A stretch of 64,000 bases of DNA from Eremothecium cymbalariae DBVPG#7215 (lineage: Eukaryota; Ascomycota; Saccharomycetes; Saccharomycetales; Saccharomycetaceae): positions 744,001 through 808,000 of the forward strand of contig NC_016454.1 in the NCBI RefSeq assembly GCF_000235365.1. The letters run 5' to 3'. The notes beneath the pieces were generated by a model, which was not told the DNA's origin, made no database searches, and saw only the letters and a list, made by a program, of their open reading frames with translations. The stretch's first letter is position 1, and every line of letters starts with the position of its first letter. This document shows, piece after piece, positions 1 through 9,229 of this stretch. The position numbers and the translations under genes were made by a program.

Positions 1-701
1 TATCTTCTGCTGTTTCCCATTCAGTTTCTAAAAGAGGGCCACCACTGCCATCAGAGATCCCTTACGTCCCATATGGTAAAGGGCAATTAACACCAGGTCC
101 ACCGAAAAAGAGCCCAGAGTATGTGCATGGAGGTCATGTGGGCCAACCGTTGCCTATTCGAAGACGCGCTCCGGACACCCTCCAGTACATTCCAGCAACT
201 CCTGGTTCACAGCCAGAAAACGAATTAAACGAGATTCCCAACTTTAGCTCTAGCATCGACTCCATCGAGGACATCGAACTGCGTAGCTCGCATAATTCGC
301 AAGAAACAGGCATTACTGCCAAACTGAAACAACTGAAGGAGAGATGGAATAATTTTAAGCAAGGCAGTGGTGAGCACCATCAAGATACTCGCGCTGATGT
401 TGATCTAGAAGCGCTACAAAGAGTAGTGGGTGTAAGTCCAGAACGTGTCAAATCTACTTTATCACATCACTCGGCACATTTGTCTAAGCTTGAATTACAA
501 CCACCTCTACCACCATTACCAGTGGACGCGGACAGAAAATCTCGCAGTTTAAGCCCTTCACAATACAGTCCACAGCAAATATCCAGATCAAGAAGCCCTG
601 CCTTTGTCCGCAAGTCGATGGATCTTCCACCACTCCCCCAAGAGGCTATCCATAGGCAGCCTCGTTTGCCTGTTAGAAAAAGACCTCCCTCTAAATACTG
701 A
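1..701 (+). CDS. INN1: C-terminal part of Inn1-like cytokinesis protein (5' end outside window)
   Basis: The reading frame is open from the left edge (codons start at base 3) and ends at a TAA at 699-701, so only the C-terminal part is seen. It is proline-rich, with repeated PPLP-type motifs (for example PPLPPLP and DLPPLP) and RSRSP segments. In Inn1 the N-terminal C2 domain drives plasma-membrane ingression and primary septum formation, while C-terminal PxxP motifs bind the SH3 domains of Hof1 and Cyk3. The C2 domain would lie outside this window. The identification rests mainly on order: INN1, RPC31, PGA2, ALF1 and LSM7 are YNL152W to YNL147W in S. cerevisiae, with the same relative orientations here. 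An apparent start at base 123 is a GTG inside the frame and is not a real start. Confidence 0.75.
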   Translation, partial: SSAVSHSVSKRGPPLPSEIPYVPYGKGQLTPGPPKKSPEYVHGGHVGQPLPIRRRAPDTLQYIPATPGSQPENELNEIPNFSSSIDSIEDIELRSSHNSQETGITAKLKQLKERWNNFKQGSGEHHQDTRADVDLEALQRVVGVSPERVKSTLSHHSAHLSKLELQPPLPPLPVDADRKSRSLSPSQYSPQQISRSRSPAFVRKSMDLPPLPQEAIHRQPRLPVRKRPPSKY

Positions 702-1318
702 ATGAGAGAAATAAACTGTGCCTTATTACTTTATTACGACGCTACTTGTTACTTTTGTAGCTAATTGTTACATTTAATTATGAATTGGAATGACTGCGGA
801 ATTTGTAGTTACCGCGAAGAGCTTCTATGCATGCGTCGTTCGATTACTTGATTCCGAAATCGTGCTGTCTAATTACATTTTTGTCGAAAATCGTGGCGCA
901 AAGCGTATATAGCAAGCAAAAAAATAAATCGTACCAGCAACCAGTTCCTAAAACATTAAGTTTTCGTGCTCAAGTTCTAGTTAAAGTTTGCCTGTGTGTT
1001 ATAAATATTTTAGGCATCTCTCTTGTTCTGGCACTGTCGAAAAAAGCAGTGATGCATTTAGCATACAAATCGAGGTTGTCTAACTGCAGCTAATTAAAGT
1101 AAGATGATCATCAACGGGCTCTTATTGTTGTTTACAGTGATGATTGGTTTTCTATGTATCCACCCCGGCCACCTTCTAATGACAAGAATAGCTTTTGAAT
1201 TCTAATTGGATTTTGAATAACGAAATCTCTGGAAATATGTGAAAAATGATGCAAAATAGATATATAGAGATTCTCGAACTTTGAGCAAATACGTTAAATG
1301 CAAATGATTATATACAAT
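702..1318. other. Intergenic, convergent 3' ends of INN1 and RPC31
   Basis: This AT-rich stretch lies between two convergent genes. An open frame at 827-1093 begins with ATG but resembles no family I know and has low-complexity composition. I see no gene or RNA here. Confidence 0.5.
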
Positions 1319-2014
1319 TCAAAATGCTGGCTCATCAGCATAATCATCTTCTCCATCGTATTCATCTTCTCCATCATCGAAATACTTTTCTGCATTGTAG
1401 TCATCGTCATCATCATCGTCAAAGTCATCGTCCATATCATCTTCCAAGTTGTCACCATTATTCTCCTTCTCCTCGTCAGCATCATCTTCGTTTTCAACTA
1501 ATTCTTTCAGCTTTTCTAATATAGGTATTCCACTATCATCATCTTGTGCTTTTCCGGTGAAGATATCATCAACTGTCTTCAACTTGGATAACATCAGTAG
1601 CTTCTTCTTGTTAATACCCATCACTTGGTACAATTCTTTGGGGAAAAATTCTATATTGAATGGATGCTCATCCACCGACGTTCCAATTTTTCTCTTCTTT
1701 AGATATTTATCAGAATAACGTTCTACGCCATCGTCAAGACCTTTATCAATCAGTTTCTTGGACGTTTTGTTCCCATCTTCGGATTCCTCAACAGATAATA
1801 ACATGGAGCCTGTGTAAAAGGGGCCATCTTTTACTGAATTAATGAAATTTATATATTTTAAGGCAATCACCCTCTCCTTAGCATTGATCGGGTTGTTAAC
1901 TGGCAATAGTGTCGTAGGACCTTCTGTATTCTCGATACCACCAACATCACTATAGTCGAGACCAAATGGCAAAGCGCTAAATGACGATGTCTTCACACTT
2001 TTGCGAAAACTCAT
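1319..2014 (-). CDS. RPC31: RNA polymerase III subunit C31
   Basis: This 231-residue protein matches Rpc31, one of the three subunits of the RNA polymerase III initiation subcomplex (with Rpc34 and Rpc82) that makes tRNA and 5S RNA. Recognisable conserved stretches are LPFGLDYSDVGG near the N terminus, DGPFYTGSM near residue 65, ERYSDKYLKKRKIG, and YQVMGINKKKLL. The last 60 or so residues are almost entirely acidic, ending DEPAF, which is the hallmark C-terminal tail of Rpc31. I chose the ATG at 2014 because the upstream in-frame start at 2026 is GTG. Length is close to the 251 residues of S. cerevisiae. It is followed in tandem order by PGA2 and ALF1, as in S. cerevisiae. Confidence 0.95.
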   Translation of the reverse strand: MSFRKSVKTSSFSALPFGLDYSDVGGIENTEGPTTLLPVNNPINAKERVIALKYINFINSVKDGPFYTGSMLLSVEESEDGNKTSKKLIDKGLDDGVERYSDKYLKKRKIGTSVDEHPFNIEFFPKELYQVMGINKKKLLMLSKLKTVDDIFTGKAQDDDSGIPILEKLKELVENEDDADEEKENNGDNLEDDMDDDFDDDDDDDYNAEKYFDDGEDEYDGEDDYADEPAF

Positions 2015-2239
2015 AGCCACACACACTCTCTAGTGAACTGATTGGGGCGGCAGAAACTCAACCTGATTCTATCACCTTGCGTTTCTATCTTGTATTGATC
2101 CTATGCGATGGGTTGTTAGAAACATCTATCTACAAATTTTTATTTAACCGAAAAATTCCAGGAGAGCTATAATACGCCCGTGCATCACACAATTGATAAT
2201 ATGTTATAAAATAGAGGGAACGATGGGGTTCAAAACGAA

Positions 2240-2623
2240 TCAATCCTCTAATAAATCCTCAATATCCTTATCATCGTCGTCATCAATGTTTCCTTGACGT
2301 TTTCTCAACGTTTGGAGCTTTTCTTCCAAGAGCTTCTCCTGTTTCTTCACTTTCATTCTAGTGGTCTCGCCCCAGCCGAACGCAGTAGTCGTAGATTCTG
2401 ATTCCTTGTCTGGGTCTTCAACTAAGCTGTTCATCCTGTCCGTAGAGAGCGAGTCTTCATCTTCTTTGAGTTTTCTTTTGAGTTCCCTGTTCGCTATAAT
2501 CTTCTGAACGTGGTTTCTGATTAGAATATAACCACCAACGATAACTACCAATCTTAGTGAAGACCGTACATCAATGTCAAAAGAGCCTATAAGATTCTTC
2601 TTAATGTTTTCTAGCAAATCCAT
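2240..2623 (-). CDS. PGA2: ER membrane protein Pga2-like
   Basis: The protein has 127 residues. One hydrophobic segment lies at about residues 22-36 (LVVIVGGYILIRN), followed by a charged coiled region with the FGW motif, then an acidic end (DIEDLLED). The same architecture and the same VGGY..R, FGW and DIE-LLE- signatures are seen in Pga2 (YNL149C), an essential ER/nuclear-envelope membrane protein reported to affect protein trafficking. The ATG at 2623 is used because the longer frame starts at a GTG at 2689. The gene lies between RPC31 and ALF1 as expected by synteny. The molecular role is not established. Confidence 0.9.
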   Translation of the reverse strand: MDLLENIKKNLIGSFDIDVRSSLRLVVIVGGYILIRNHVQKIIANRELKRKLKEDEDSLSTDRMNSLVEDPDKESESTTTAFGWGETTRMKVKKQEKLLEEKLQTLRKRQGNIDDDDDKDIEDLLED

Positions 2624-2809
2624 GGAAAGAACGAAATCCGACAAATAGGTTAAAAGTCTGTATGTACTACAGTTGGCAATTATTCTCACTTAGATTGTGC
2701 GTTTCAGCAGTTCAAAGCCATCATCGCTTTATCAAATTTGTTATAATCCGTTACCAAACTTCCGTGAAGTATGATGATGCGTTTTTACGTAAATGTAGAG
2801 CGTTAAGCA

Positions 2810-3598
2810 TCATAATTCATCGCCGTCACTTAGAGATAGCTCGTCATCCAAGAGCGGAGTGAACTGAGGACCAGTTTCAACGTTTGTAGGCTTTACGAAT
2901 GCACCATACAGCGGTTTTACTGGTCCAAAATATGTCTTGCCCTTAAAAGTACCGTTGTTTTTGCCAAGTGGCTCATCAAACTCAACACCACACCATATAT
3001 CATCTACCAAACCCTCTTCAATAGGACCAATATATCTGAGCCAACCACGTCTTTCAAGCTGAGATACCCCTCCTTCCCCCCCCACCCCACCTGTCCTAAC
3101 AGAACAGCGCTCATTTAGCTTCAGACCACCAGCAGCGGATTTCTGCTTCTGTCTCTCCGCATGCAACTTCTCATGAAGTTCCGGATTAAAGGCACCCAGT
3201 TTCTCTCGCTTCTTCCAGCCCAACACAGTATCCCCCCTGCTTGCATAGTCCTCCTCTGATAACTGGAACCCAACACCATCGTTGTCCCTATTTTCACATG
3301 CATTTTCATTTTCGAACTCATGCGCTAGCATGTTGACGATCGAATTCTCGTTCACATCCGTTACACTAACCTCAACTACCCCATCGGGGAACTCCTCTCC
3401 AATCTTCTTATCCAACTCAGCAAACTCTTTCAAGTACGTCTTCTTGGCCCCCATGGGCAATTCAAAAACCAATTTCATGTCCTTCTCCGGGACACCAGTC
3501 ACAGCATACAGTTTCTTAGCCAGTTCAGAACATGATGAGGCTAACGATACTCTGACAACAGTAGAACATAGATTAGACGATACCTTCAAATTAAGCAT
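2810..3598 (-). CDS. ALF1: Tubulin-folding cofactor B (CAP-Gly protein)
   Basis: This is a 262-residue cytosolic protein. It has an N-terminal ubiquitin-like segment (about residues 1-85), a charged linker and a C-terminal CAP-Gly domain (about residues 185-240, starting GWLRYIGPIEEG and containing the conserved GVEFDEPLGKN and GKTYF). Alf1 (YNL148C, cofactor B) binds alpha-tubulin and passes it along the folding pathway. The canonical GKNDG signature of CAP-Gly domains reads GKNNG here. Start is the only sensible ATG and the length matches the family (S. cerevisiae 254). It is divergent from LSM7. Confidence 0.93.
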   Translation of the reverse strand: MLNLKVSSNLCSTVVRVSLASSCSELAKKLYAVTGVPEKDMKLVFELPMGAKKTYLKEFAELDKKIGEEFPDGVVEVSVTDVNENSIVNMLAHEFENENACENRDNDGVGFQLSEEDYASRGDTVLGWKKREKLGAFNPELHEKLHAERQKQKSAAGGLKLNERCSVRTGGVGGEGGVSQLERRGWLRYIGPIEEGLVDDIWCGVEFDEPLGKNNGTFKGKTYFGPVKPLYGAFVKPTNVETGPQFTPLLDDELSLSDGDEL

Positions 3599-3849
3599 GA
3601 TTTATCACCAGTAAATAACTATACCTTGCAAATGGAAACCAATAGACACCTTCTTCACCTGTAGAGCCCTTTTTTTGATCTTGATTGACTTGTAAAGTAT
3701 CATGTAAAGGTGTGGTTGAACACCTGTTTTCCCAACTAGTCTTTTTTCCTTGTTTTCCTTCCCAAATATGTTCTTCTTCAAAATTGATAAAACAGTGCCG
3801 AACATCACACACATATACCTAAAGAACAGCTGAAGGAGAGACCATAAAG

Positions 3850-4325
3850 ATGAGTGAGAGCGTATGTAGTGGATCATTTGAGATGATTTGGATAATTGAA
3901 CCACCAGGATGTCTGCACAGGATGCCTTAATAGGTATAGATAACCGGTTTACTAACTTTTTTCTATGTTATACACAGGATAAGCCCCAGCAGCAGCAGCA
4001 GCAACAGGGACACCAGCAGCAGAAAAAGAAGTTTGAGGGTCCCAAGAGAGAGGCTATTCTTGATCTAGCTAAATATAAAGATACCAAGGTTAGAGTCAAA
4101 GTGATGGGTGGACGCCTGGTTATTGGGATATTAAAAGGTTATGATGAGTTGATGAACTTGGTATTGGATGAGACTGTCGAATATTTAAGAGATGAAGACG
4201 ATTCTTCGGTTATATTGGAAGGCAAAACTAGAAATTTGGGATTGATCGTAATCAGAGGAACTATTTTACTGTCTCTATCTCCAGTTGCAGGTGGTGATCT
4301 CATTGCAGGACCGGCCAGCAATTGA
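3850..4325 (+). CDS. LSM7: Lsm7, spliced (exons 3850-3861 and 3978-4325)
   Basis: Lsm7 is a subunit of the cytoplasmic Lsm1-7 (mRNA decay) and nuclear Lsm2-8 (U6 snRNA) rings. Exon 1 encodes only M-S-E-S and is followed by a perfect GTATGT donor at 3862. A TACTAAC branch site lies at 3950-3956 and a CAG acceptor at 3975-3977, giving a 116-nt intron in phase 0. Exon 2 starts D-K-P-Q with a short Q-rich run. It then has the Sm fold: Sm1 (LDLAKYKDTKVRVKVMGG, LVLDETVEYL) and Sm2 (LGLIVIRGT). The product is 119 residues; S. cerevisiae Lsm7 has 115 and also, as I recall, a 5'-proximal intron. An unspliced frame from the ATG at 3909 would give an unrelated N terminus encoded by intron sequence. Confidence 0.93.
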
Positions 4326-4682
4326 AGAAATCTATAATAGAGAAAATGTACATATAATATATAATGAAGAGCTTTTATTTCCGGTCATATTGCACATCAG
4401 ACCGTTTGGATATGCGAAAATAGCGACAGACAAGCTGTGCCATCAATATTATCAGTGTTAACCATTATCATCATTATGTGTTCGATATGGTCATGTTGGA
4501 ATGCAAAATTCCGGATAGATTTTTTTAATAAGGTCATCGACATATCCAAAAACCGTTTCCAACGTTATATATCTTCCAAAAGAAGCATTATAAAAAGGAT
4601 AAAAAGTGGTTGTTGGAGTTATAAACACATTTGATCTTTGATTAACCTTTTAATAGAACTCTCTCGTCAAATTATCGTGAAT
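4326..4682. other. Intergenic, FUR1 upstream region
   Basis: This spacer between tandem genes LSM7 and FUR1 is AT-rich toward FUR1. I see no gene or clear known site in it. Confidence 0.5.
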
Positions 4683-5336
4683 ATGGCATCTTTAGAACCA
4701 TTTAAGAATGTTCACTTGTTAAATCAATCAAACCAGTTGCTTGGTCTTTACACTATAATTAGAGATAAGAATACTAAACGACCAGATTTCATTTTCTATG
4801 CAGATAGAATCATTCGGTTGCTTGTTGAGGAAGGACTTAACCATTTACCTGTGATGCCTACAACTGTGGAAACTCATACAATGCAGAAGTTTGAAGGAGT
4901 ATCCTTTCTGGGTAAGATTTGCGGCGTGTCTATCATTAGAGCAGGTGAATCGATGGAACAAGGATTACGGGACTGCTGTCGATCTGTGAGGATCGGCAAA
5001 ATCTTGATTCAGAGAGATGAGGAGACTGCGTTACCAAAGTTATTCTATGAAAAGCTGCCGCAGGATATTGCTGATAGATATGTATTCCTGTTGGATCCAA
5101 TGTTAGCTACTGGGGGAAGTGCTATCATGGCTACGGAAGTGTTAATCAAAAGAGGAGTTAAACCAGAAAGAATCTCATTTTTGAATTTGATTTGTTGCGA
5201 AGAGGGCATCGAGGCGTATAGAGCCCGATTCCCAGATATTAGGATTATTACTGGCGCTATTGACAAAGGTCTTGACGAGAACAAGTACTTGGTTCCCGGC
5301 TTAGGCGACTTTGGTGATAGATATTACTGTATTTAA
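4683..5336 (+). CDS. FUR1: Uracil phosphoribosyltransferase
   Basis: Fur1 converts uracil plus PRPP to UMP in pyrimidine salvage. The protein has 217 residues (S. cerevisiae 216). It contains the family signatures: GVSIIRAGESMEQGLR in the middle, the PRPP-binding loop DPMLATGGSA (about residues 138-147), and the uracil-binding C terminus with LVPGLGDFGDRYYC. The start is the ATG of MASLEPF at 4683, because the longer frame begins at a TTG at 4638. FUR1 is convergent with ARP1, as YHR128W is with YHR129C, and marks the join between the two S. cerevisiae sister segments. Confidence 0.98.
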   Translation: MASLEPFKNVHLLNQSNQLLGLYTIIRDKNTKRPDFIFYADRIIRLLVEEGLNHLPVMPTTVETHTMQKFEGVSFLGKICGVSIIRAGESMEQGLRDCCRSVRIGKILIQRDEETALPKLFYEKLPQDIADRYVFLLDPMLATGGSAIMATEVLIKRGVKPERISFLNLICCEEGIEAYRARFPDIRIITGAIDKGLDENKYLVPGLGDFGDRYYCI

Positions 5337-5507
5337 CTGATTGGCTTAAGAAAGCGGACAACTCTTGATATCGAGCTTAATACATATATATACATTTTTA
5401 CTAAATTTATAATTCCGCTTAAGTTTTACTAATCAATGAGGCGAAGATGTACATGGATGCCGTGATATGAATATATATAGATAGAGACTGTCTCCCTCTT
5501 CCCTCAG

Positions 5508-6641
5508 TCACATAAATCTCGAGTGAATGCAATCTGCAGCTTCTTCCCACTCAGCTCTAGTAACCCATAGCTTTTTAAACGTTGATAGACCTGACAAGAT
5601 TGAACCGCCAATCCAAGTGCTATACTTTCGTTCTGGTGGTGCAAAGATCTTGATTTTAGTTTGGGAGTCTGACAAAGATTTCAATTCGCTTAATAATCGG
5701 TCACCAAACCCTGGGAGAATTGAAGTACCCCCGCTCAATAAAACGTTAGAAAATAATAAGCTTCGCAAATCAAGATCCACTTTTTCAATACTTTGATAGC
5801 ACATATCTGGTAAGCTTTCAAACTCAGATCCAATTAGTTCTGGCTGGAATAAAATTTCAGGGGCCCTGAATTTTTCCTGGCCCAAATCTATCGTCTTACC
5901 ATCAGGTAACTTAAACTTCGTGTAGTTTGGGTTAATTGAGAAATTTTGCTCCTCGATATGTGGATCCTTAGCCACATAGCATGCCTTTTCTTTGATGATC
6001 CTAACAACTTCTCTCTCACTACTGGAAAGTAATGAAACGCCTGTTGTTTTCCTAAGTAGTAGCTGTAAAAATTCAGTAATATCACGACCTGCAATATCAA
6101 TTCGTCTAATTGAAGAAGGTATGGAAAACCCGTCAAAAACTGGAACAGCATGACAGCAACCATCCCCACAATCTACTACACAACCAGTAGTTCTGCCACT
6201 AGCATATAATGAAAGAACCGCTTGGATAGAAACATATAATGCTGGAACATTGAATGACTCAAATAATAACTCGCACATCCGTTCTCGATTATTTCTGGGA
6301 TTCAAAGGTGCTTCAGTAATGAGAATTGGATGATCCTCTACATTCTGCAGTTGCAAACTCTTATTAAAGACGTAGCTCCATATATGCTCCATATCTGACC
6401 AATTCTTCACAATTCCATGTTCCACAGGGTGACGTAACTTTAACAATCCCCTCAGCTCTTGAGCTTGGTTTCCAATAAATGTATCACCTTCCAACCCACC
6501 TGCCATCACCTTATTGTATTTAACAGTTCCAATCAACGAATATTCAAAACACTTTGGTTTCTCTTCGCCACTGAAACCAGCCTTTATGATTCCCGATCCA
6601 TTATCTAGGACAATCGGCTGATTATATAGGGCCTCCTGCAT
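5508..6641 (-). CDS. ARP1: Actin-related protein 1 (centractin)
   Basis: Arp1 forms the short filament of the dynactin complex that activates cytoplasmic dynein for spindle positioning. The 377-residue protein shows the actin fold. Phosphate loop 1 (VLDNGSGIIKAGFSGEEKP) is near the N terminus, phosphate loop 2 is VVDCGDGCCHAVPVFDG, the adenosine-loop motif is LSGGTSILPGFGDRL, and the C terminus is WEEAADCIHSRF. It is closer to Arp1 than to actin in the substitutions around these loops, and it sits at the YHR129C position next to FUR1. The ATG at 6641 is used; the longer frame starts with TTG at 6668. S. cerevisiae Arp1 has 384 residues. Confidence 0.92.
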   Translation of the reverse strand: MQEALYNQPIVLDNGSGIIKAGFSGEEKPKCFEYSLIGTVKYNKVMAGGLEGDTFIGNQAQELRGLLKLRHPVEHGIVKNWSDMEHIWSYVFNKSLQLQNVEDHPILITEAPLNPRNNRERMCELLFESFNVPALYVSIQAVLSLYASGRTTGCVVDCGDGCCHAVPVFDGFSIPSSIRRIDIAGRDITEFLQLLLRKTTGVSLLSSSEREVVRIIKEKACYVAKDPHIEEQNFSINPNYTKFKLPDGKTIDLGQEKFRAPEILFQPELIGSEFESLPDMCYQSIEKVDLDLRSLLFSNVLLSGGTSILPGFGDRLLSELKSLSDSQTKIKIFAPPERKYSTWIGGSILSGLSTFKKLWVTRAEWEEAADCIHSRFM

Positions 6642-7039
6642 GCTTATTAAACGCTCACTTGAATTCAATACGTGCTCTCTTGAATCAAAACTACCTTAGA
6701 TTTAAGCTTGTACTACTCTTGTTTTGAGTTTAAAGACTATAACTTAGCGCAAAAAATCATAAAGCCGCGATCGAATAAAATCTCCGCAAGTTGGCAGAAG
6801 GTTCAACAGTCATTGAAGCTGAAATAGAGAATGCCAATGAGAATTGGTGGATGATTCAGAATCTACAAGCCTAATAAACTAGTAAATAGTAAATTTATAT
6901 CATTATGGATGGTATTAAGTCAAGGCTGCACTGCTTATCTCTTCACAGGCCTTATGTAGAATTAGGGAAGATAAGTTACAATGGAATTCACTCCCTTGAT
7001 ACCGGATAACGAAACGGGAGGCGCTGAAAAGCATCTCTT
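6642..7039. other. Intergenic between ARP1 and the B-box gene
   Basis: This is the ARP1 promoter side of two tandem minus-strand genes. No convincing coding frame or named site is visible. Confidence 0.5.
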
Positions 7040-8824
7040 TTAGAAGCCTTCACTACCATTGAACCCAGTAAAACCGTTCATTAGGAAGATGTTAAAGTAT
7101 ACCTTTCTGGAAATGTTGTTTGTGTGGTTCCACGCGGAAGTCAAACGGCCATCAATGCAGGACCCACTCATATAGAAGTTATCAGCACCGGATCCATCAA
7201 ACATGTGTGCGAATGCATCCTGCAAGATAGTGAGTTTTAGATCCTCGATGCTGCCGTATTTCTGATCAATGTAATTCTTCAAGGCTGGATCTGCCGCGGC
7301 CAAGTCGTCTATGTTGGATAGAGTCTGCTCAAAAGGTATTAATATATTTGGAACCTGGGTGTATTTGTCTAAAAAGAATAGAGCATTAGGAACAGCATCA
7401 TCCCCCAAATGTACAACAGAAGAACCGACCCAACCACCACATTTTGCACGGCATTCGCTAAGAATATTATACATCTCTTCGTAAAGTGCAGGGCACGGTT
7501 TAACTCTATTCAAACCTTGTCCCGTAGAAACTAGTTTATAGGACGATCCGTCGAAGAGATCCTTATCAGCGATATACCATAACTGGATCATCTTTCTTTG
7601 GATTACTGACCACAACATTAATGACTGCTGGACATAATGCCATTGTCTTTCATGGTCATGTGTTAGTCTCGCACCATTCTTGCCCTGCTGAATACTGATA
7701 GGGTATTTCGAAATGATCTCAGGCTCGCAAAACCTGTCCAATCTCTTGAGCATGCTCACGATAGGCTTTCTGTTAGCGTTGATATAAGCATTATAATCAC
7801 CGATAGAGTAAAGAACTTGCCTAATGTCTTCCCTTGAGAAAACAGAGGTGCAGTATTTTGACACCAGTTCCTCAACGGAAAGCTCCTTTTGCCTCACTAA
7901 CCTATTAATTTCAGCACGGGATTTGCCCTTTGGATCAATATTTGAAGTAGCATAGAGAAGCAATTTATCCTCAAACATGGAAAGCGCCTTTCCATTGTCC
8001 CTGGGATCACTCAAGTATGATTGCACGGTCTTAATTGGCTTATATAAGTGGAACTCTAACTGCTCTTCGATCTGTGGCAAACGAGAATCCATGACCATAT
8101 AGCACAACTTTCCAAATGTATCCCTCATCCTTTCGGGATTCATGATCTTATAGCGTCTGCCTATTTCGAAAACGTCCTGGAACCATGCGGCGTTATCTCC
8201 AAACTCTTTCATCTCAGCAAGCTTTTGCCCTGCCTTTAGATCGGATGCCATAACCAACCCACACAACACAGAACATATCTCCTTCAATTGCTCCACAATC
8301 CTCCTTGCTCGGGACTTAGAAGAGAGAATATCCACTCGATCTGTATATTCAGATACCCGCAAAGCTGCCTCTAATAACCGGAACAAGTGTCTTTCCTCGT
8401 GCTTCAACCGTAGTGGAACATACTTTGAATGTTCCAACAACACCCTCAGCATCTTCTCATCCGCATCCATCACTACCGCTGGTAACTCTCTTGGCAAAGA
8501 CTCCTCCTCCTCCCCGTTCTCCTGCTCCTGTTCGATCTCATTCGTTAATTCCATGTACAAATGCTTCCTTCTCCGCCCAGTTCTGTGTATCATCGAAAAG
8601 CAAACAACACAGAACTGTTCTTGGCAATCACCACATAACCTCTCCGCAGCTGCATCCTTGCACTCAACACATAAACGCCCGTCTACCATCTCCTCCTCCT
8701 TCTCGCCTCCACCCACCGTCTCCTCCTCCTCGTCACCATAGTCATCTCCCATCGTTCTCCGCCTGTTCTCCTCTCCATTCCCCACGTAAGCCGAATCTAG
8801 CATCTCTTTTAGCATTTTCCTCAT
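7040..8824 (-). CDS. B-box zinc-finger protein of unknown function
   Basis: This 594-residue protein has a very acidic N terminus (residues 27-47). A cysteine-histidine cluster follows with C52, C55, C64, C67, C72, C75, H80 and H88, the eight-ligand spacing of a B-box zinc finger. The remaining 500 residues are probably mostly helical, without transmembrane segments or low complexity, and include GKNGARLTHDHERQW and a conserved-looking block around VPNALFFLDKYTQVPNIL. B-boxes bind proteins or help oligomerise. I recall no S. cerevisiae orthologue at this position (the slot is only the dubious YHR130C), so it may be a gene lost after the genome duplication. The start is the ATG at 8824; a second ATG lies four codons in. 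Function is not inferred. Confidence 0.85.
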   Translation of the reverse strand: MRKMLKEMLDSAYVGNGEENRRRTMGDDYGDEEEETVGGGEKEEEMVDGRLCVECKDAAAERLCGDCQEQFCVVCFSMIHRTGRRRKHLYMELTNEIEQEQENGEEEESLPRELPAVVMDADEKMLRVLLEHSKYVPLRLKHEERHLFRLLEAALRVSEYTDRVDILSSKSRARRIVEQLKEICSVLCGLVMASDLKAGQKLAEMKEFGDNAAWFQDVFEIGRRYKIMNPERMRDTFGKLCYMVMDSRLPQIEEQLEFHLYKPIKTVQSYLSDPRDNGKALSMFEDKLLLYATSNIDPKGKSRAEINRLVRQKELSVEELVSKYCTSVFSREDIRQVLYSIGDYNAYINANRKPIVSMLKRLDRFCEPEIISKYPISIQQGKNGARLTHDHERQWHYVQQSLMLWSVIQRKMIQLWYIADKDLFDGSSYKLVSTGQGLNRVKPCPALYEEMYNILSECRAKCGGWVGSSVVHLGDDAVPNALFFLDKYTQVPNILIPFEQTLSNIDDLAAADPALKNYIDQKYGSIEDLKLTILQDAFAHMFDGSGADNFYMSGSCIDGRLTSAWNHTNNISRKVYFNIFLMNGFTGFNGSEGF

Positions 8825-9229
8825 TGTAATAATACCGATCCAATCTGGAAACCAGCATGCATTATCCTGCTTTACACAATATCTCCATGTGGGTGTCTTT
8901 TGTAAAAGAAAGGTAATTACTCCATCAATTCAATATTCCATAGACTGTTCCTTTTTTGAAAAATTTCTATAACCTCGAATACACATTGCGCCGTACTCTG
9001 TTCTAGTACAGTTTAATCACTATATATTGCCTTCTTACCTAGAGTTCAATAGAGACCCAATAGCCAGAGAAGCCTGAACAATAGATAGCATACCGTGTTC
9101 TCCGTCGAACAAGTCTGTAGCAATAACCGAAAACTAACGTATCGGGATTTTTTTGGCAAGTGCAGTGCAGTATTAGTACACTACAGTGTAATCAGTCACG
9201 TTTGTGCAGGCGTCGGGTAGTTTATCCCT
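8825..9229. other. Divergent promoter region
   Basis: This shared upstream region lies between the B-box gene (minus) and the two-helix membrane gene (plus). No recognised binding site stands out. Confidence 0.5.

Noticed and set aside
827..1093. 88-codon plus-strand frame between INN1 and RPC31
   Set aside because: No recognisable family, and it sits in a convergent 3' region where S. cerevisiae has only a dubious frame.
8413..8829. 138-codon plus-strand frame inside the B-box gene
   Set aside because: It is an antisense shadow of the acidic, low-complexity N terminus of the real gene.
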